Assembly: GCF_000718775.1 (NCBI RefSeq) | Contig: NZ_JOCB01000086.1 | Coordinates: forward strand, 6,933 to 70,932 | Length of the DNA: 64,000 nucleotides | DNA from: Streptomyces sp. NRRL S-31 | Lineage (GTDB): Bacteria; Actinomycetota; Actinomycetes; Streptomycetales; Streptomycetaceae | Direction of reading: 5' to 3' | Shown here: piece by piece, positions 35,462-44,319 of the stretch | Layout: each line of letters opens with the position of its first letter | Numbering within the stretch: position 1 is the stretch's first letter | Program-made: the position numbers and the translations under genes | The notes under the pieces: generated by a model | Seen by the model: only the letters and a program-made list of their open reading frames with translations | What the model was told of the DNA's origin: nothing | Databases searched by the model: none

Positions 35462-36025
35462 ATGACGTCCGTTGACAGCGAAATGCAGCCCCGCATACTT
35501 TCGCTTCCCATGACACGCTCACCATCGATGCTTGAACAATGGGAGATCGCCGCATCCGCCGAAGAGGTCCACGCACTGCTCGGCGCGTCGGACGCGTACG
35601 CCGCCGAGCGGCACGGACTGCCGGTCCCGCGGCGGAACATGGACAGCAGCCGGGGGCTCGTCGAAGCCGGTGTCGTGCGGATGCTGCGGGTCGACGGGGA
35701 ACCGGCCGCGATGTTCACCCTCACCTGGAAGCCCACGTTCACCGCCGAACCCGGCGTGTTCCCGCCCGCGCGGCGGCCGGTCTATCTGCAACGGCTGGCC
35801 GTGCGGCCCGAGTTCGTCACCGGCGGCCGCATGCTCGGCCTGATGTGCATGCGGAAGGCGATGGAGGAGGCGGCGGGCATGGGCGCCGACGCGCTCCGGG
35901 CGGAGACCAACCCGGACCTCGGGGCCGTCGTACAGGTCCTGGAGAGCTACGGCTTCCGGCGCTACGGCGAGGTCGAGACCGACGGCTGGATGCGCCGGGT
36001 CCGCTTCCAGTACGACCTCGCCTGA
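35462..36025 (+). CDS. GNAT-family N-acyltransferase
   Basis: This 187-residue protein carries the GNAT core: VYLQRLAVRPEFVTGGRMLG (acetyl-CoA pyrophosphate loop region) and LESYGFRRYGEVETDGW at the end. The ATG giving MTSVDSEM follows GGGGGAAA. It lies 46 bases after the activator gene and before the second StrR-type box. It could acylate an amine in the product or intermediate for assembly or self-resistance, or use aminoacyl-tRNA as some GNATs in peptide clusters do. Substrate not determinable. Confidence 0.85.
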   Translation: MTSVDSEMQPRILSLPMTRSPSMLEQWEIAASAEEVHALLGASDAYAAERHGLPVPRRNMDSSRGLVEAGVVRMLRVDGEPAAMFTLTWKPTFTAEPGVFPPARRPVYLQRLAVRPEFVTGGRMLGLMCMRKAMEEAAGMGADALRAETNPDLGAVVQVLESYGFRRYGEVETDGWMRRVRFQYDLA

Positions 36026-36047
36026 CCGCCTCCCGCGGCCCACCCGC

Positions 36048-36076
36048 GTTCGACTGTGGTGCGCCCGCAGTCGATC
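36048..36076. promoter_or_regulatory. StrR-type binding site 2
   Basis: GTTCGACTG, 11 bases, CAGTCGATC. The left half is identical to the StrR consensus and the right half differs at one base. It ends 18 bases before the ATP-grasp start. Confidence 0.8.
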
Positions 36077-36093
36077 GACAGTGAAAGTGTGAG

Positions 36094-37320
36094 ATGAACA
36101 AGAAGCGCCTGATGATCCTGGCCTCCTCCGGGCGGCCGTTCCGCGAATACCACTTCGCCGCGATGAGTGCCGTCGCGGACCTGATCCTGGTCGACACCCG
36201 TGAGCTGACCTGGCAGAAGCCCTACCTCGGCGGCCACCGGCACGCCGACCCGCACGACCGGGCAGCGGTGTCGCGCATCGTCGCCGAGGAGCGCCCCGAC
36301 GGGCTCGTGACCTACGACGACGCGCTGGTGGAGACGGTGGCCGAGGTCGCGCGGGAGCACGGCCTGCCGCACACCGACCCGGCCGCGGTGCGGCTCTGCA
36401 AGGACAAGGCGGCGCTGCGCGCCCGGCTCACGGACGCGGGCCTCGGCCCGGTCCGGTTCGCCGTTGTCCAGACCGAGGAGGAAGCGCTGTCCGCGGCTGC
36501 CGACATCGGCTGGCCCGTCGTGCTCAAACCCCGGGACCTGGGCGGCAGTGTGGGAGTGGTGCGCGTCGACGACGCGGCGCAGTTGCGGGAGCACTACAAC
36601 ACGGCCGCGGGCCTGCGGGACCGGTACGGCGACCCGTCGGGCCCCGCCGGTCTGCTGGTCGAGGAGTATCTCGACGGACCCGAGTTCAGTGTGGACAGCC
36701 TGACCTGGCAGGGGAAGACCCGGCCGCTCTTCGTGGCGGAGAAGCGGCTCGGTCCGGCGCCCTATTTCGAGGAGGTCGGCCATGTCGTACCGGCGTCGCC
36801 GAGGCCGGAGTTCGACGAGGCGCTCGACCTGGTCGTCGCGGCGCACAAGGCGGCCAGGCTCGACAACCTCGTCACGCACACCGAGTTCCGCCTGACCGGC
36901 AAGGGGCCGCGGATCATCGAGATCAACGTCCGGCTTGGCGGTGACCTCATTCCCCACCTGGGACTCCTCGCCACGGGCATCGACCTGTCGGCCGCCACGG
37001 CCCAGGTCGCCCTGGGCGAGGTCCCCGACCTCACCCCCGACCGCTCCGTCACGGCCGCCGTCACCATGCTCTACCCGCCGCACGACATGACGTTCCGCCG
37101 GCTGCGGCCGACCGTCGACACGGCGGAGCTGGTCGGCCTGCGGCTGCTCGGACCGACTGTCCCTCCGGGATCGGAACTGCGGCTCCCGCCGGCCGGCTTC
37201 CGCTCGCGGGCCGGTTTCGCCGTCGTCACCGGCGACAGCCGAGCCGAGTGCCTGGCCCGGCTGGACGCCGTCGCCGCGTCCGTGGTGATCGAGGGCGAGG
37301 CACTGCCGACACCCGTCTGA
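36094..37320 (+). CDS. ATP-grasp amino-acid ligase 1
   Basis: This 408-residue ATP-grasp enzyme forms amide bonds through an acyl-phosphate. It shows CKDKAALRARLTDAGLGPV, the nucleotide-binding GWPVVLKPRDLGGSVGVVRV loop (about 140-160), LLVEEYLDGPEFSVD, and the Mg-binding EINVRLGGDLIPHLG (Glu, Asn and Arg near 285-292). It resembles BacD/DapC-like L-amino-acid ligases and carnosine synthases. First gene of a five-gene run; the StrR-type box just upstream marks the promoter. Confidence 0.9.
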   Translation: MNKKRLMILASSGRPFREYHFAAMSAVADLILVDTRELTWQKPYLGGHRHADPHDRAAVSRIVAEERPDGLVTYDDALVETVAEVAREHGLPHTDPAAVRLCKDKAALRARLTDAGLGPVRFAVVQTEEEALSAAADIGWPVVLKPRDLGGSVGVVRVDDAAQLREHYNTAAGLRDRYGDPSGPAGLLVEEYLDGPEFSVDSLTWQGKTRPLFVAEKRLGPAPYFEEVGHVVPASPRPEFDEALDLVVAAHKAARLDNLVTHTEFRLTGKGPRIIEINVRLGGDLIPHLGLLATGIDLSAATAQVALGEVPDLTPDRSVTAAVTMLYPPHDMTFRRLRPTVDTAELVGLRLLGPTVPPGSELRLPPAGFRSRAGFAVVTGDSRAECLARLDAVAASVVIEGEALPTPV

Positions 37321-37394
37321 GACGACCGGCCGCCCACCGGACGCCCGAGCACCCTTCGTACGCAGTCGGCGTACGCGACAGGAATAGAGAGAGA

Positions 37395-39293
37395 ATGGCA
37401 GACCACGTCCCGGAGGCGGTGCGGGAGACAGTGCACCGCCTCCAGACCAGGTGGCGGCTCATCGGTGCCCTTCGGTACGCGGGCCTTCCCCTCACCGCCG
37501 CCCTGTGGGCCGTCGACCTGGGACTCGCCCTGCTGCCCACGGTGACCGGCCTCGCGACCGGCGCGCTGGTGTCCCGGCTGATCACCGACGCGGCCGACGG
37601 ACTCGGTCTGGCCCTCCTGACCCTGGCCGTCGGAGGACTGGCGCTGGCCTCGCAGGCCCTGGAGTTCGCCCACTCGGCGCTGCGCGTCGTGGTGTCCCAA
37701 CGGGTGAACGCCGGACACCGGCTGGCGGTGGGCCGGCTGGCCGCCCGGCCATGGGGCATCGGACACCTGGAGGACCCGACCGTGCGGGACGACCTGTCCC
37801 TGGCCGTGATGAAGGGGCTGCCGCACTGGGTCTTCTACACCTTCGGCACCGGCGTCGTCGGGCAGTTGAGCATCACCACACGGACCTTCGGCGCGTGCGT
37901 GGCCGCCGCCGTGCTCGCCTGGTTCTCCTGGCCGACCGCGGTCGCGCTGCTCGCGGCGGCGCTCCTGGTGCGGTCCACCACCCGCCGGGAGTGGATGCGG
38001 CAGCACCGGGTGGTACGCCGACTGACCCCCGGCATGCGGGAGGAGGAGTACCTGTCCGAGGTCGCCACCGCGCCGTGGGCGGCCAAGGAGGTGCGCGTCT
38101 TCGGTCTCGGCGACTGGGTGACCGACCGCTACCGCACCCTGGTCTCCACCCGGGTGTCCGCGCTGGCGGACGTGCGCAAGCGGCTGCTGCGGCGGCTGCG
38201 CGTACAGTTCGTGCTGCTGGCCGTCGTCACGGCCGCCGGACTCGCCCGACTCGTCGTGGCCGCGGTGCACGGCACGATCTCACCGGGCCGGCTCGCCCTC
38301 TACCTGGGCGCGTTCTGGGCGATGATGGCGGTGAGCCGATGGGACACCGAAGCCTATGACGTCGAGTTCGCCGGCGTGCCCGCACTGTTGGCGACCGACC
38401 GGCTGCGCACCGCCCTCGCGGCCCCGGAACCGAAGCCACCGACGGCAACCACGGCAACGACGACGAGAGCAGAACCGTCACCCACCCCACCACGCATCCG
38501 CTTCGACTCCGTGCACTTTTGCTACCCCGGCGTCGAACGACCGGTGCTGCGCGGCCTCGACCTGGTCCTCGAACCCGGCGAGGTGCTGGCCCTGGTGGGT
38601 GTGAACGGAGCCGGCAAGACCACCCTCACCAAGCTCCTCACCAACCTCTACGAGCCGACCGCGGGCACCGTCAGCGCCGACGGCGTCCCCCTCGCCGGCC
38701 TCGACGGCGCCGCCTGGCAGCGACGTGTCGCCGTCGTCTTCCAGAAGTCCACACGCTACGAACTGACCTTCCGCGACAACGTCGCCCTGGGCGCCCCCGG
38801 CACACCCGACCCCGCTGTTCTCGACACCGTCGCGCGGCAGGCCGGCATCACCGAACTGGTCGACGGCATGCCGCTCGGCTGGGACACCCCGCTGGCCAGG
38901 GCCTACAGCGGCGGCGTCGACCTGTCCGGCGGACAGTGGCAGCGCGTCGCCCTGGCCCGTGCCCTGTACGCGGTGGCCCACGGCGCCCGGGTGCTCGTGC
39001 TGGACGAACCGACCGCCCACCTCGACGTGCGGGCCGAGGCCGAGCAGCTGGGGTGGGTCAGAGAGGCGGCGCGGGGCGCGAGCGTGCTCCTGGTGTCGCA
39101 CCGGCTCGCCACAGTCCGGCAGGCCGACAGGATCGCCGTGCTGTCCGACGGCCGCATCGCCGAGTCCGGGACGCACGACCGGCTCATGGCACTGGACGGC
39201 GCCTACGCCCGCATGTTCCGGGTGCAGGCCGACCGGTTCGCCACCGACGCCCCGCAGCCGTCCACGACCCCCGACGAGGTGGCCGCCCGATGA
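37395..39293 (+). CDS. ABC transporter, fused membrane and ATPase domains
   Basis: This is a 632-residue half-transporter. Six hydrophobic segments span residues about 25-320. The nucleotide-binding domain (about 370-600) has Walker A GVNGAGKTTL, signature VDLSGGQWQRVALARAL, Walker B VLVLDEPTAHLD and switch VSHRLAT. It resembles exporters beside peptide and lantibiotic genes, so product export or self-resistance is likely. ABC half-transporters work as dimers; the natural partner may be the damaged second subunit in the next gene. Its TGA overlaps the next ATG. Confidence 0.9.
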   Translation: MADHVPEAVRETVHRLQTRWRLIGALRYAGLPLTAALWAVDLGLALLPTVTGLATGALVSRLITDAADGLGLALLTLAVGGLALASQALEFAHSALRVVVSQRVNAGHRLAVGRLAARPWGIGHLEDPTVRDDLSLAVMKGLPHWVFYTFGTGVVGQLSITTRTFGACVAAAVLAWFSWPTAVALLAAALLVRSTTRREWMRQHRVVRRLTPGMREEEYLSEVATAPWAAKEVRVFGLGDWVTDRYRTLVSTRVSALADVRKRLLRRLRVQFVLLAVVTAAGLARLVVAAVHGTISPGRLALYLGAFWAMMAVSRWDTEAYDVEFAGVPALLATDRLRTALAAPEPKPPTATTATTTRAEPSPTPPRIRFDSVHFCYPGVERPVLRGLDLVLEPGEVLALVGVNGAGKTTLTKLLTNLYEPTAGTVSADGVPLAGLDGAAWQRRVAVVFQKSTRYELTFRDNVALGAPGTPDPAVLDTVARQAGITELVDGMPLGWDTPLARAYSGGVDLSGGQWQRVALARALYAVAHGARVLVLDEPTAHLDVRAEAEQLGWVREAARGASVLLVSHRLATVRQADRIAVLSDGRIAESGTHDRLMALDGAYARMFRVQADRFATDAPQPSTTPDEVAAR

Positions 39294-40417
39294 ACCGCAC
39301 CCGCGCGCTACGCCACCTCTACCTGCTGTCCTGGAGTCTGCACCGCCGCTCCGTCGCCACCTACCTGGCCCTGACCTGCGCCGACATCCTGGCCACCGGC
39401 GCGTTCGCGGTGGCGTTGCGCGTGCTCGTCCAGAGCGCCCTCGACGGACACCTGCCCCCGGCCCTGTACGCCACCGCCGCAGCGGCACTGAGCTGGACCG
39501 TCACCGTCGTCGGCGCCTCGGCCCGTGCCAACGTCGTCAACCTGCTCTCCGAGGCCGTCGCCCTGGAACTGATCGGAACATTCCTTCAGCGTGCTTCGGA
39601 CGGGCACGTACCCCTGCGCGCGGCGCTCCTGGAATCCGGTGGCCGACTGCCCGCCCTGTCCTCACCGGGACCGGTGCCGGCCAACCGGGCCGCCCTCGTC
39701 GACCGGCTCACCCGGCAACTGGAGCGGGACGGCGTCGGCCGGCTCCAGTTGACCGAGCCGCTGGACGACGCCGCGTTCCGCGCCCTGGGTGCCGCGTTCG
39801 GTAGGCCGACGCCCGAGACCGATCCGTCCGTAAGCGACTTCGTCACGGACGACGTCATCCTCAACCTGGTGAGCGCCGAGCCCGCCACGCCCGACCCCGC
39901 GCGCCAGCCGTTCGCAGCGGGCGCGCTCACGCTGCACAGCGAGGGCAGCGGCCGTCCCGTCTCCGGGCAGCCCCGCTACATCATCCTGATGTGCTGCGAG
40001 CCGGGCCCCGGCAAGGGCGCGCAGACCGTCCTCGTGCCCATGGCGGCCGTGGCCGAGTCCCTCACCCCGCGCGTGCGGCAGATCCTGGCCGCCACCCGCT
40101 ATCGCAACGCCCCCGGCGTCCCGCACGTGCTGCGCCACGTCGACGGCCGGCCGGTGCTCTCCTTCCGCGACTTCGGTTCCGACACGCTGGAATGGGAGTG
40201 CTCCGACGACTCGGTGACCGGGGCGGAGGTCGACGACGCCCTGCGGTCCCTGCTCACCGCCCTCTACGCGGCCGAGCACGCGGTGGGCGTGGAGTGGGAG
40301 CGCGGCACCCTCGTCGTCATCGACAACACCCGCCACTTCCACGGCCGTACCGCAGGCGCACGGTTCGAGCCGGGCAGCCGCCGGCACCTGAAGCGGCTGC
40401 GGGTGACGGCGTCGTGA
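39290..40417 (+). CDS. Fusion of ABC membrane fragment and TauD/VioC-like Fe(II)/2OG oxygenase
   Basis: This is a 375-residue frame. Residues 1 to about 97 are the first part of an ABC membrane domain (LHRRSVATYLALTCADILAT, then hydrophobic helices). From about residue 100 the sequence is an Fe/2OG oxygenase of the clavaminate synthase/VioC type: metal-binding HSE in GALTLHSEGSG, CEPGPGKGAQTVLVPM, and the distal VIDNTRHFHGRTAGARF with His and the 2OG-binding Arg region. The start overlaps the previous stop (ATGA), and the end overlaps the next gene's GTG start. The oxygenase probably hydroxylates or desaturates an amino acid. Confidence 0.82.
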   Translation: MNRTRALRHLYLLSWSLHRRSVATYLALTCADILATGAFAVALRVLVQSALDGHLPPALYATAAAALSWTVTVVGASARANVVNLLSEAVALELIGTFLQRASDGHVPLRAALLESGGRLPALSSPGPVPANRAALVDRLTRQLERDGVGRLQLTEPLDDAAFRALGAAFGRPTPETDPSVSDFVTDDVILNLVSAEPATPDPARQPFAAGALTLHSEGSGRPVSGQPRYIILMCCEPGPGKGAQTVLVPMAAVAESLTPRVRQILAATRYRNAPGVPHVLRHVDGRPVLSFRDFGSDTLEWECSDDSVTGAEVDDALRSLLTALYAAEHAVGVEWERGTLVVIDNTRHFHGRTAGARFEPGSRRHLKRLRVTAS

Positions 40418-42048
40418 AGCGCACCGCCGACTGGGCGGCCACCGGCTCCTCGGAACTGTTCACCGGAACCCGGCCGTTCGACGCCGGATCGGGATCGGTG
40501 CCGCCTCTCGTCCTGCTCACCTCGCCCACCGAACCCGCCATGACGGCGCCGCCCCTCGACCCCGCTCCCGACGAGCGGCTGATGGAGGTCTACCGCCGGG
40601 CCGAGAACCCCGGCGATCCGCTCGAACTCCGCGACCTCTACCTGGGCCGCGTGGAGGCCGAACTGGGCCGGTACAGCGACCGGCCCGAGCACGCGGAACG
40701 CTGGCGGTCCGCCAGGCTGCGGCGGGATGTGACCCCGCAGGACGTGCTGGGCTCACGCGCCACCGTGCGCTTCGTCAAGGAACTCTTCAACTCCTACTTC
40801 CGCGACGACCTCTACGGCCGGCTCGCGGGCAGCGCACGCGTCATCCTCTCCGGCGGCTCGGTGGACGAGGAGGCGTGGGGCCTGCCGGACGTGCTCAAGG
40901 ACGCCCTCTCCTACGCGCTCTACCGCGACTGGTACGGCTACTCCGACTCCCGCGGACGCGAGGCCGCCAGACAGGCGGTGGCCGGCTACGAGTCGGCACG
41001 GCTGGGACGCCCCGTCTACGACGAGCGCAACGTCGCCATCACCATGGGCGCGACCTTCGCCATCAGCTCCGTCATCGACCAGATCCGGCTCACCCGCACC
41101 GGACCGCAAGGCCCCGCGCTGTGCGCCATCCCCAACTACCCCCCGCTGGTGGAGTCCGCCGCCCGCCGCGGCGCGGTCCAGCTCGTGCCGCTCACCGCCC
41201 ACGGCGGTGTCTCCTCGCTGCGCCCGCTGATCGCGGCGCTCCGCCCGGATACCCCGTTCGTGCTGCTCCAGACGGCGGCGAACCCGACCGGCGCCGTCGT
41301 TCCCGAGGCCGAACTGGCCGAACTCATCCGTGCCGCGTCCCCGTCCACCATGATCCTCCTCGACGAGTGCCACGAATGGCTCGGCGCCCGCGACCGGCTC
41401 TCACCCGCCCGGGCCGCAGCCAACGTCGTCCGCTTCAGCAGCCTGTCCAAGAACTGGTCGGCGCCCGGCCTGAAGGTCGGCTGGCTGGTCGCGGACGAGG
41501 CGTTCATCGACGAGTACTACGAGTACGCCTCAACGACGTTCGGGGGTCCGCCCTCGTTCTTCTACACGCTGGTCGAGACGCTGGCCCGGATGGAGGCGTG
41601 GCTGATCGGCGGCGTGGACCGGATCGGCCCCGGGCACCTCGCGGAGTTCGAGCCGACCTACGGCTTCCGGCTGGCGCCGCTCCAGGCCGCCTACGACAAC
41701 TACCGCGCCGACCGGCTCGACCGCGAGGCCACGCTCACCGCGCTGCGGGACACGGTCACCGCGCGGCTCGGCCTGCCCCACTTCACCGTGACGCCGGCCG
41801 CGTCCTCGATCAACCTCGCGCTGTCCGTCGCCGGGCACGACGACTCCTACCTCGCCTTCCGCGATCTGCTGCGGCAGACCGGCGTGTCCGTCTTCCCGGG
41901 CATCCTCACGTTCTGCCTGTCCGGCGGCATCGTCCGGCTGAGCACGTCCCGCCGCTGGCACGACCTCGAACCCGCCCTGCGCGCGCTCGCCGACTACCGC
42001 CCCCGACCACCCGAGACCGACCCGAGAAGAAGGAACGACCACCGATGA
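40414..42048 (+). CDS. PLP-dependent aminotransferase (fold type I)
   Basis: This 544-residue frame starts at the GTGA overlap; a later ATG at 40543 would give about 501 residues. The aminotransferase core shows NPTGAVVPEAELAELI, LLDECHEWLG, and the PLP-lysine motif SSLSKNWSAPGLKVGWLVAD (Lys near residue 350). A YGYSDSRGREAARQAVAGYE motif marks the substrate region. It may make or consume a keto acid for the oxygenase product, or act on a non-proteinogenic amino acid. Confidence 0.88.
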   Translation: MKRTADWAATGSSELFTGTRPFDAGSGSVPPLVLLTSPTEPAMTAPPLDPAPDERLMEVYRRAENPGDPLELRDLYLGRVEAELGRYSDRPEHAERWRSARLRRDVTPQDVLGSRATVRFVKELFNSYFRDDLYGRLAGSARVILSGGSVDEEAWGLPDVLKDALSYALYRDWYGYSDSRGREAARQAVAGYESARLGRPVYDERNVAITMGATFAISSVIDQIRLTRTGPQGPALCAIPNYPPLVESAARRGAVQLVPLTAHGGVSSLRPLIAALRPDTPFVLLQTAANPTGAVVPEAELAELIRAASPSTMILLDECHEWLGARDRLSPARAAANVVRFSSLSKNWSAPGLKVGWLVADEAFIDEYYEYASTTFGGPPSFFYTLVETLARMEAWLIGGVDRIGPGHLAEFEPTYGFRLAPLQAAYDNYRADRLDREATLTALRDTVTARLGLPHFTVTPAASSINLALSVAGHDDSYLAFRDLLRQTGVSVFPGILTFCLSGGIVRLSTSRRWHDLEPALRALADYRPRPPETDPRRRNDHR

Positions 42049-43280
42049 ACGTGCTGATGCTCCGCCACAATCTGCATCAGATGGTCCTGGAACAGGCCGA
42101 CGAGGTCTACGCCGTCCTGGACGGCTCCCCGGGCTGCCGCGCCCTGAGCGAGCAGACGCTGGAGCGGTTCGCCGGCGTGTACCGGGTCTCGTCCTACGAC
42201 TCGCTGGAGGAGCTGAGCGCCGTGGTGGCCGACCTGACCACCCGGGGCGTCAGGATCGACAAGGTGGTGAGCCTCGCGGAGTTCACCCAGTACGCCGCCG
42301 CGTACGCCGCGCACCTACTCGGCCTCGACCACTACGCTCCCGGCATCGCCCTCGCCACCCGGGACAAGCGCGTGACCAAGGCCCGGGCGGTGGAGGCGGG
42401 CCTGGAGGTCGCGCGGTGGGTCGCCGTGCCGCAGGACCCGCGGGACCGCGACGCGCGGGCCATCGCCGAAGCCGTCGGTCTCCCGCTGGTCCTCAAGCCG
42501 GCGAGCGGCTGGGGCACGATCTCGACCGTCAAGGTGGACGACCTCGCCCGGCTGGAGCGCGTGCTGGCCGACTTCACCGTGGAGCCGGGCGTCGGCGCAC
42601 CCCATGTCATCGCCGAGGAGTTCATCGACGGGGACGAGTACCACGTCGACGCCGTGTGGCGGGCGGGCGAGCCGTGGTTCTTCCACGTCAGCCGCTATGT
42701 CGCGCCGCGGCTCAAGGCGTGGCTGGACAGCACCTACGACGGTTCGGTCCTGCTGGCCGAGGACGACCATGCAGAGCTGTACGGCAGGCTGCGCGACCTG
42801 AGCTCCCAGTTCAACAAGGCCGTCGGGCTGACCCGGGGCGCCACCCACCTGGAGGTGTTCCGGGAGCGGTCGACGGGTCGGCTGGTCGTCTCCGACGTCG
42901 CCTCCCGGATGGGCGGCGCGCACGTCCCCGAGGTCACCGAGGCCAAGTGCGGCGTGCACGAGGGGCGTGCCGTCCTGCACGAGTTGCTGGACGGCGAGCG
43001 CGAGGACCTGCCCTGGTCGCGGCCGGCGTTCCGTTACGTCGGCGGGCTGTCCATCACGCCGGCCGAGTCGGGGAAGATCGTGGCGCTGCCCGACCGGGAC
43101 GAGCTGCTGGCCCACCCGCACGTGGTGCACGCCGTCGTGTACCGCGCCGTCGGTGACACCGTCGAGGTCTCGCACCCCTCCGGCTGGTGCGTGCTGGTGG
43201 TGGTGGGGGCGGACACCGAGGAGGAACTGCTGGCGGTCAACGAGGACCTGGTCGCCAGGTACCGGGTCGAGGTCGCCTGA
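42045..43280 (+). CDS. ATP-grasp ligase 2
   Basis: This is a 411-residue ATP-grasp protein: LATRDKRVTKARAVEAGLEV, GLPLVLKPASGWGTISTVKV for nucleotide binding, HVIAEEFIDGDEYHVDAVWR, and SDVASRMGGAHVP in place of the usual ExNxRxGG metal site. The start overlaps the aminotransferase stop (ATGA). It is only distantly like ligase 1, so the cluster forms at least two different amide or ester bonds by this chemistry. Last gene of the plus-strand run, followed by a strong hairpin. Confidence 0.88.
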   Translation: MNVLMLRHNLHQMVLEQADEVYAVLDGSPGCRALSEQTLERFAGVYRVSSYDSLEELSAVVADLTTRGVRIDKVVSLAEFTQYAAAYAAHLLGLDHYAPGIALATRDKRVTKARAVEAGLEVARWVAVPQDPRDRDARAIAEAVGLPLVLKPASGWGTISTVKVDDLARLERVLADFTVEPGVGAPHVIAEEFIDGDEYHVDAVWRAGEPWFFHVSRYVAPRLKAWLDSTYDGSVLLAEDDHAELYGRLRDLSSQFNKAVGLTRGATHLEVFRERSTGRLVVSDVASRMGGAHVPEVTEAKCGVHEGRAVLHELLDGEREDLPWSRPAFRYVGGLSITPAESGKIVALPDRDELLAHPHVVHAVVYRAVGDTVEVSHPSGWCVLVVVGADTEEELLAVNEDLVARYRVEVA

Positions 43281-43285
43281 ACCGG

Positions 43286-43329
43286 CGATGGCCGTGTGTG
43301 CCGGGACACCCCGGCACACACGGCCATCG
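43286..43329. terminator. Bidirectional 20-bp hairpin terminator
   Basis: A perfect 20-bp stem (43286-43305 with 43310-43329) with a 4-base loop lies between the two converging operons: 6 bases past the ATP-grasp stop and 17 before the end of the LLM gene. Confidence 0.85.
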
Positions 43330-43345
43330 ACCGTCCGGGGCGTGC

Positions 43346-44305
43346 TCAGCCGCCGGCCACGTACGCGCGCAAGCGCGGTGCCACCTGCTCGGCCACCAGG
43401 GTCACCGTCTTCCAGTCGACCGGCGCCTTGACCGCGAGCAGGAAGTCCCGCACCCCCATGTCGGCGTACACCTTGAGCGTGTCGAAGCAGTCGTCGGGGG
43501 ACCCGAAGCTCAAATACTGCCGGCGGAGGTCGTCGGGCGTGCCGGCCATCTGAGCCGGCGACCGGTGCCGCAATTCCGCCGGCGAGTCGCCGACCACTGC
43601 GCGGAACGTTATCGACTTGCGGACCACGCCCGGGTCCCGGCCCACCTCGCCGCAGTGCTTGAGGAAGGCGTCCAGCTTGCCCCGGTACACCTCGGGGCTG
43701 ACCGGCAGCGCGTTCCAGGTGTCCGCGTGGCGGGCCGCGATCCGTGCCGTGCGGCGCACCCCATCCCCGCCGACCACCAGCGGTAGGTGCGCCTGCAGCG
43801 GCTTGGGCGCCAGCCGCGCGTCGTCGAGCCGGTAGTGCGTGCCGTGGAACGTGGTGCTGTCCTCGTCCCACAGGCTGCGCAGCACCGTGCAGGCCTCCTC
43901 CAGCATGTTCAGGCGCACCCGGCCCTCGGGGAACGGGATGCCGTACTGCCGGTACCCCCGGTCGGTACCGCCCGCGCCGACGCCGAACTCCAGCCGGCCG
44001 CCACTGATGTGGTCGATGGTCGAAGCGATGTTCGCCATGATCGCGGGATGCCGCCAGGTGATCGGGGACACCAGCATCGCGCACCGGATGCGGTTGGTGC
44101 GGGCGGCGAGCCCCGCGAGCAGCGTGGGACCCTCGAAGCAGGGCCAGTCGGGGGCGTAGGCGTGCGGGCGCAGGAAGTCGAAGAGCGAGATCCAGTCGTA
44201 GCCCAGTTCCTCGGCCGCCTGCCACAGTTCGAGCGACGCCTCCCAACTACCGTGCAGCTGGCCCGAGTGGACACCGAAGCGCACGGTGTCCGCGTGGATG
44301 GTCAT
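43346..44305 (-). CDS. LLM-class flavin-dependent oxidoreductase 1
   Basis: This is a 319-residue luciferase-like TIM-barrel protein, usually F420- or FMN-dependent. Motifs include GVHSGQLHGSWEASLELWQA, YDWISLFDFLRPHAY, MLVSPITWRHPAIMANIAST, DHISGGRLEFGVGAGGTDRG and LVVGGDGVRRTARIAARHAD. The ATG gives MTIHADTVRFG. Last gene of the five-gene minus-strand operon led by the CysRS-like gene. It is likely an N- or C-oxidation or imine-reduction step. Two LLM paralogues side by side suggest two steps or a heteromer. Confidence 0.9.
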   Translation of the reverse strand: MTIHADTVRFGVHSGQLHGSWEASLELWQAAEELGYDWISLFDFLRPHAYAPDWPCFEGPTLLAGLAARTNRIRCAMLVSPITWRHPAIMANIASTIDHISGGRLEFGVGAGGTDRGYRQYGIPFPEGRVRLNMLEEACTVLRSLWDEDSTTFHGTHYRLDDARLAPKPLQAHLPLVVGGDGVRRTARIAARHADTWNALPVSPEVYRGKLDAFLKHCGEVGRDPGVVRKSITFRAVVGDSPAELRHRSPAQMAGTPDDLRRQYLSFGSPDDCFDTLKVYADMGVRDFLLAVKAPVDWKTVTLVAEQVAPRLRAYVAGG

Positions 44306-44319
44306 GAGGTTTCTCCGTT

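Noticed and set aside
39290..40417. Reading the fused frame simply as the second ABC half-transporter
   Set aside because: No ATPase motifs occur in it, and the last two thirds carry the HSE and distal His/Arg signatures of an Fe/2OG oxygenase.
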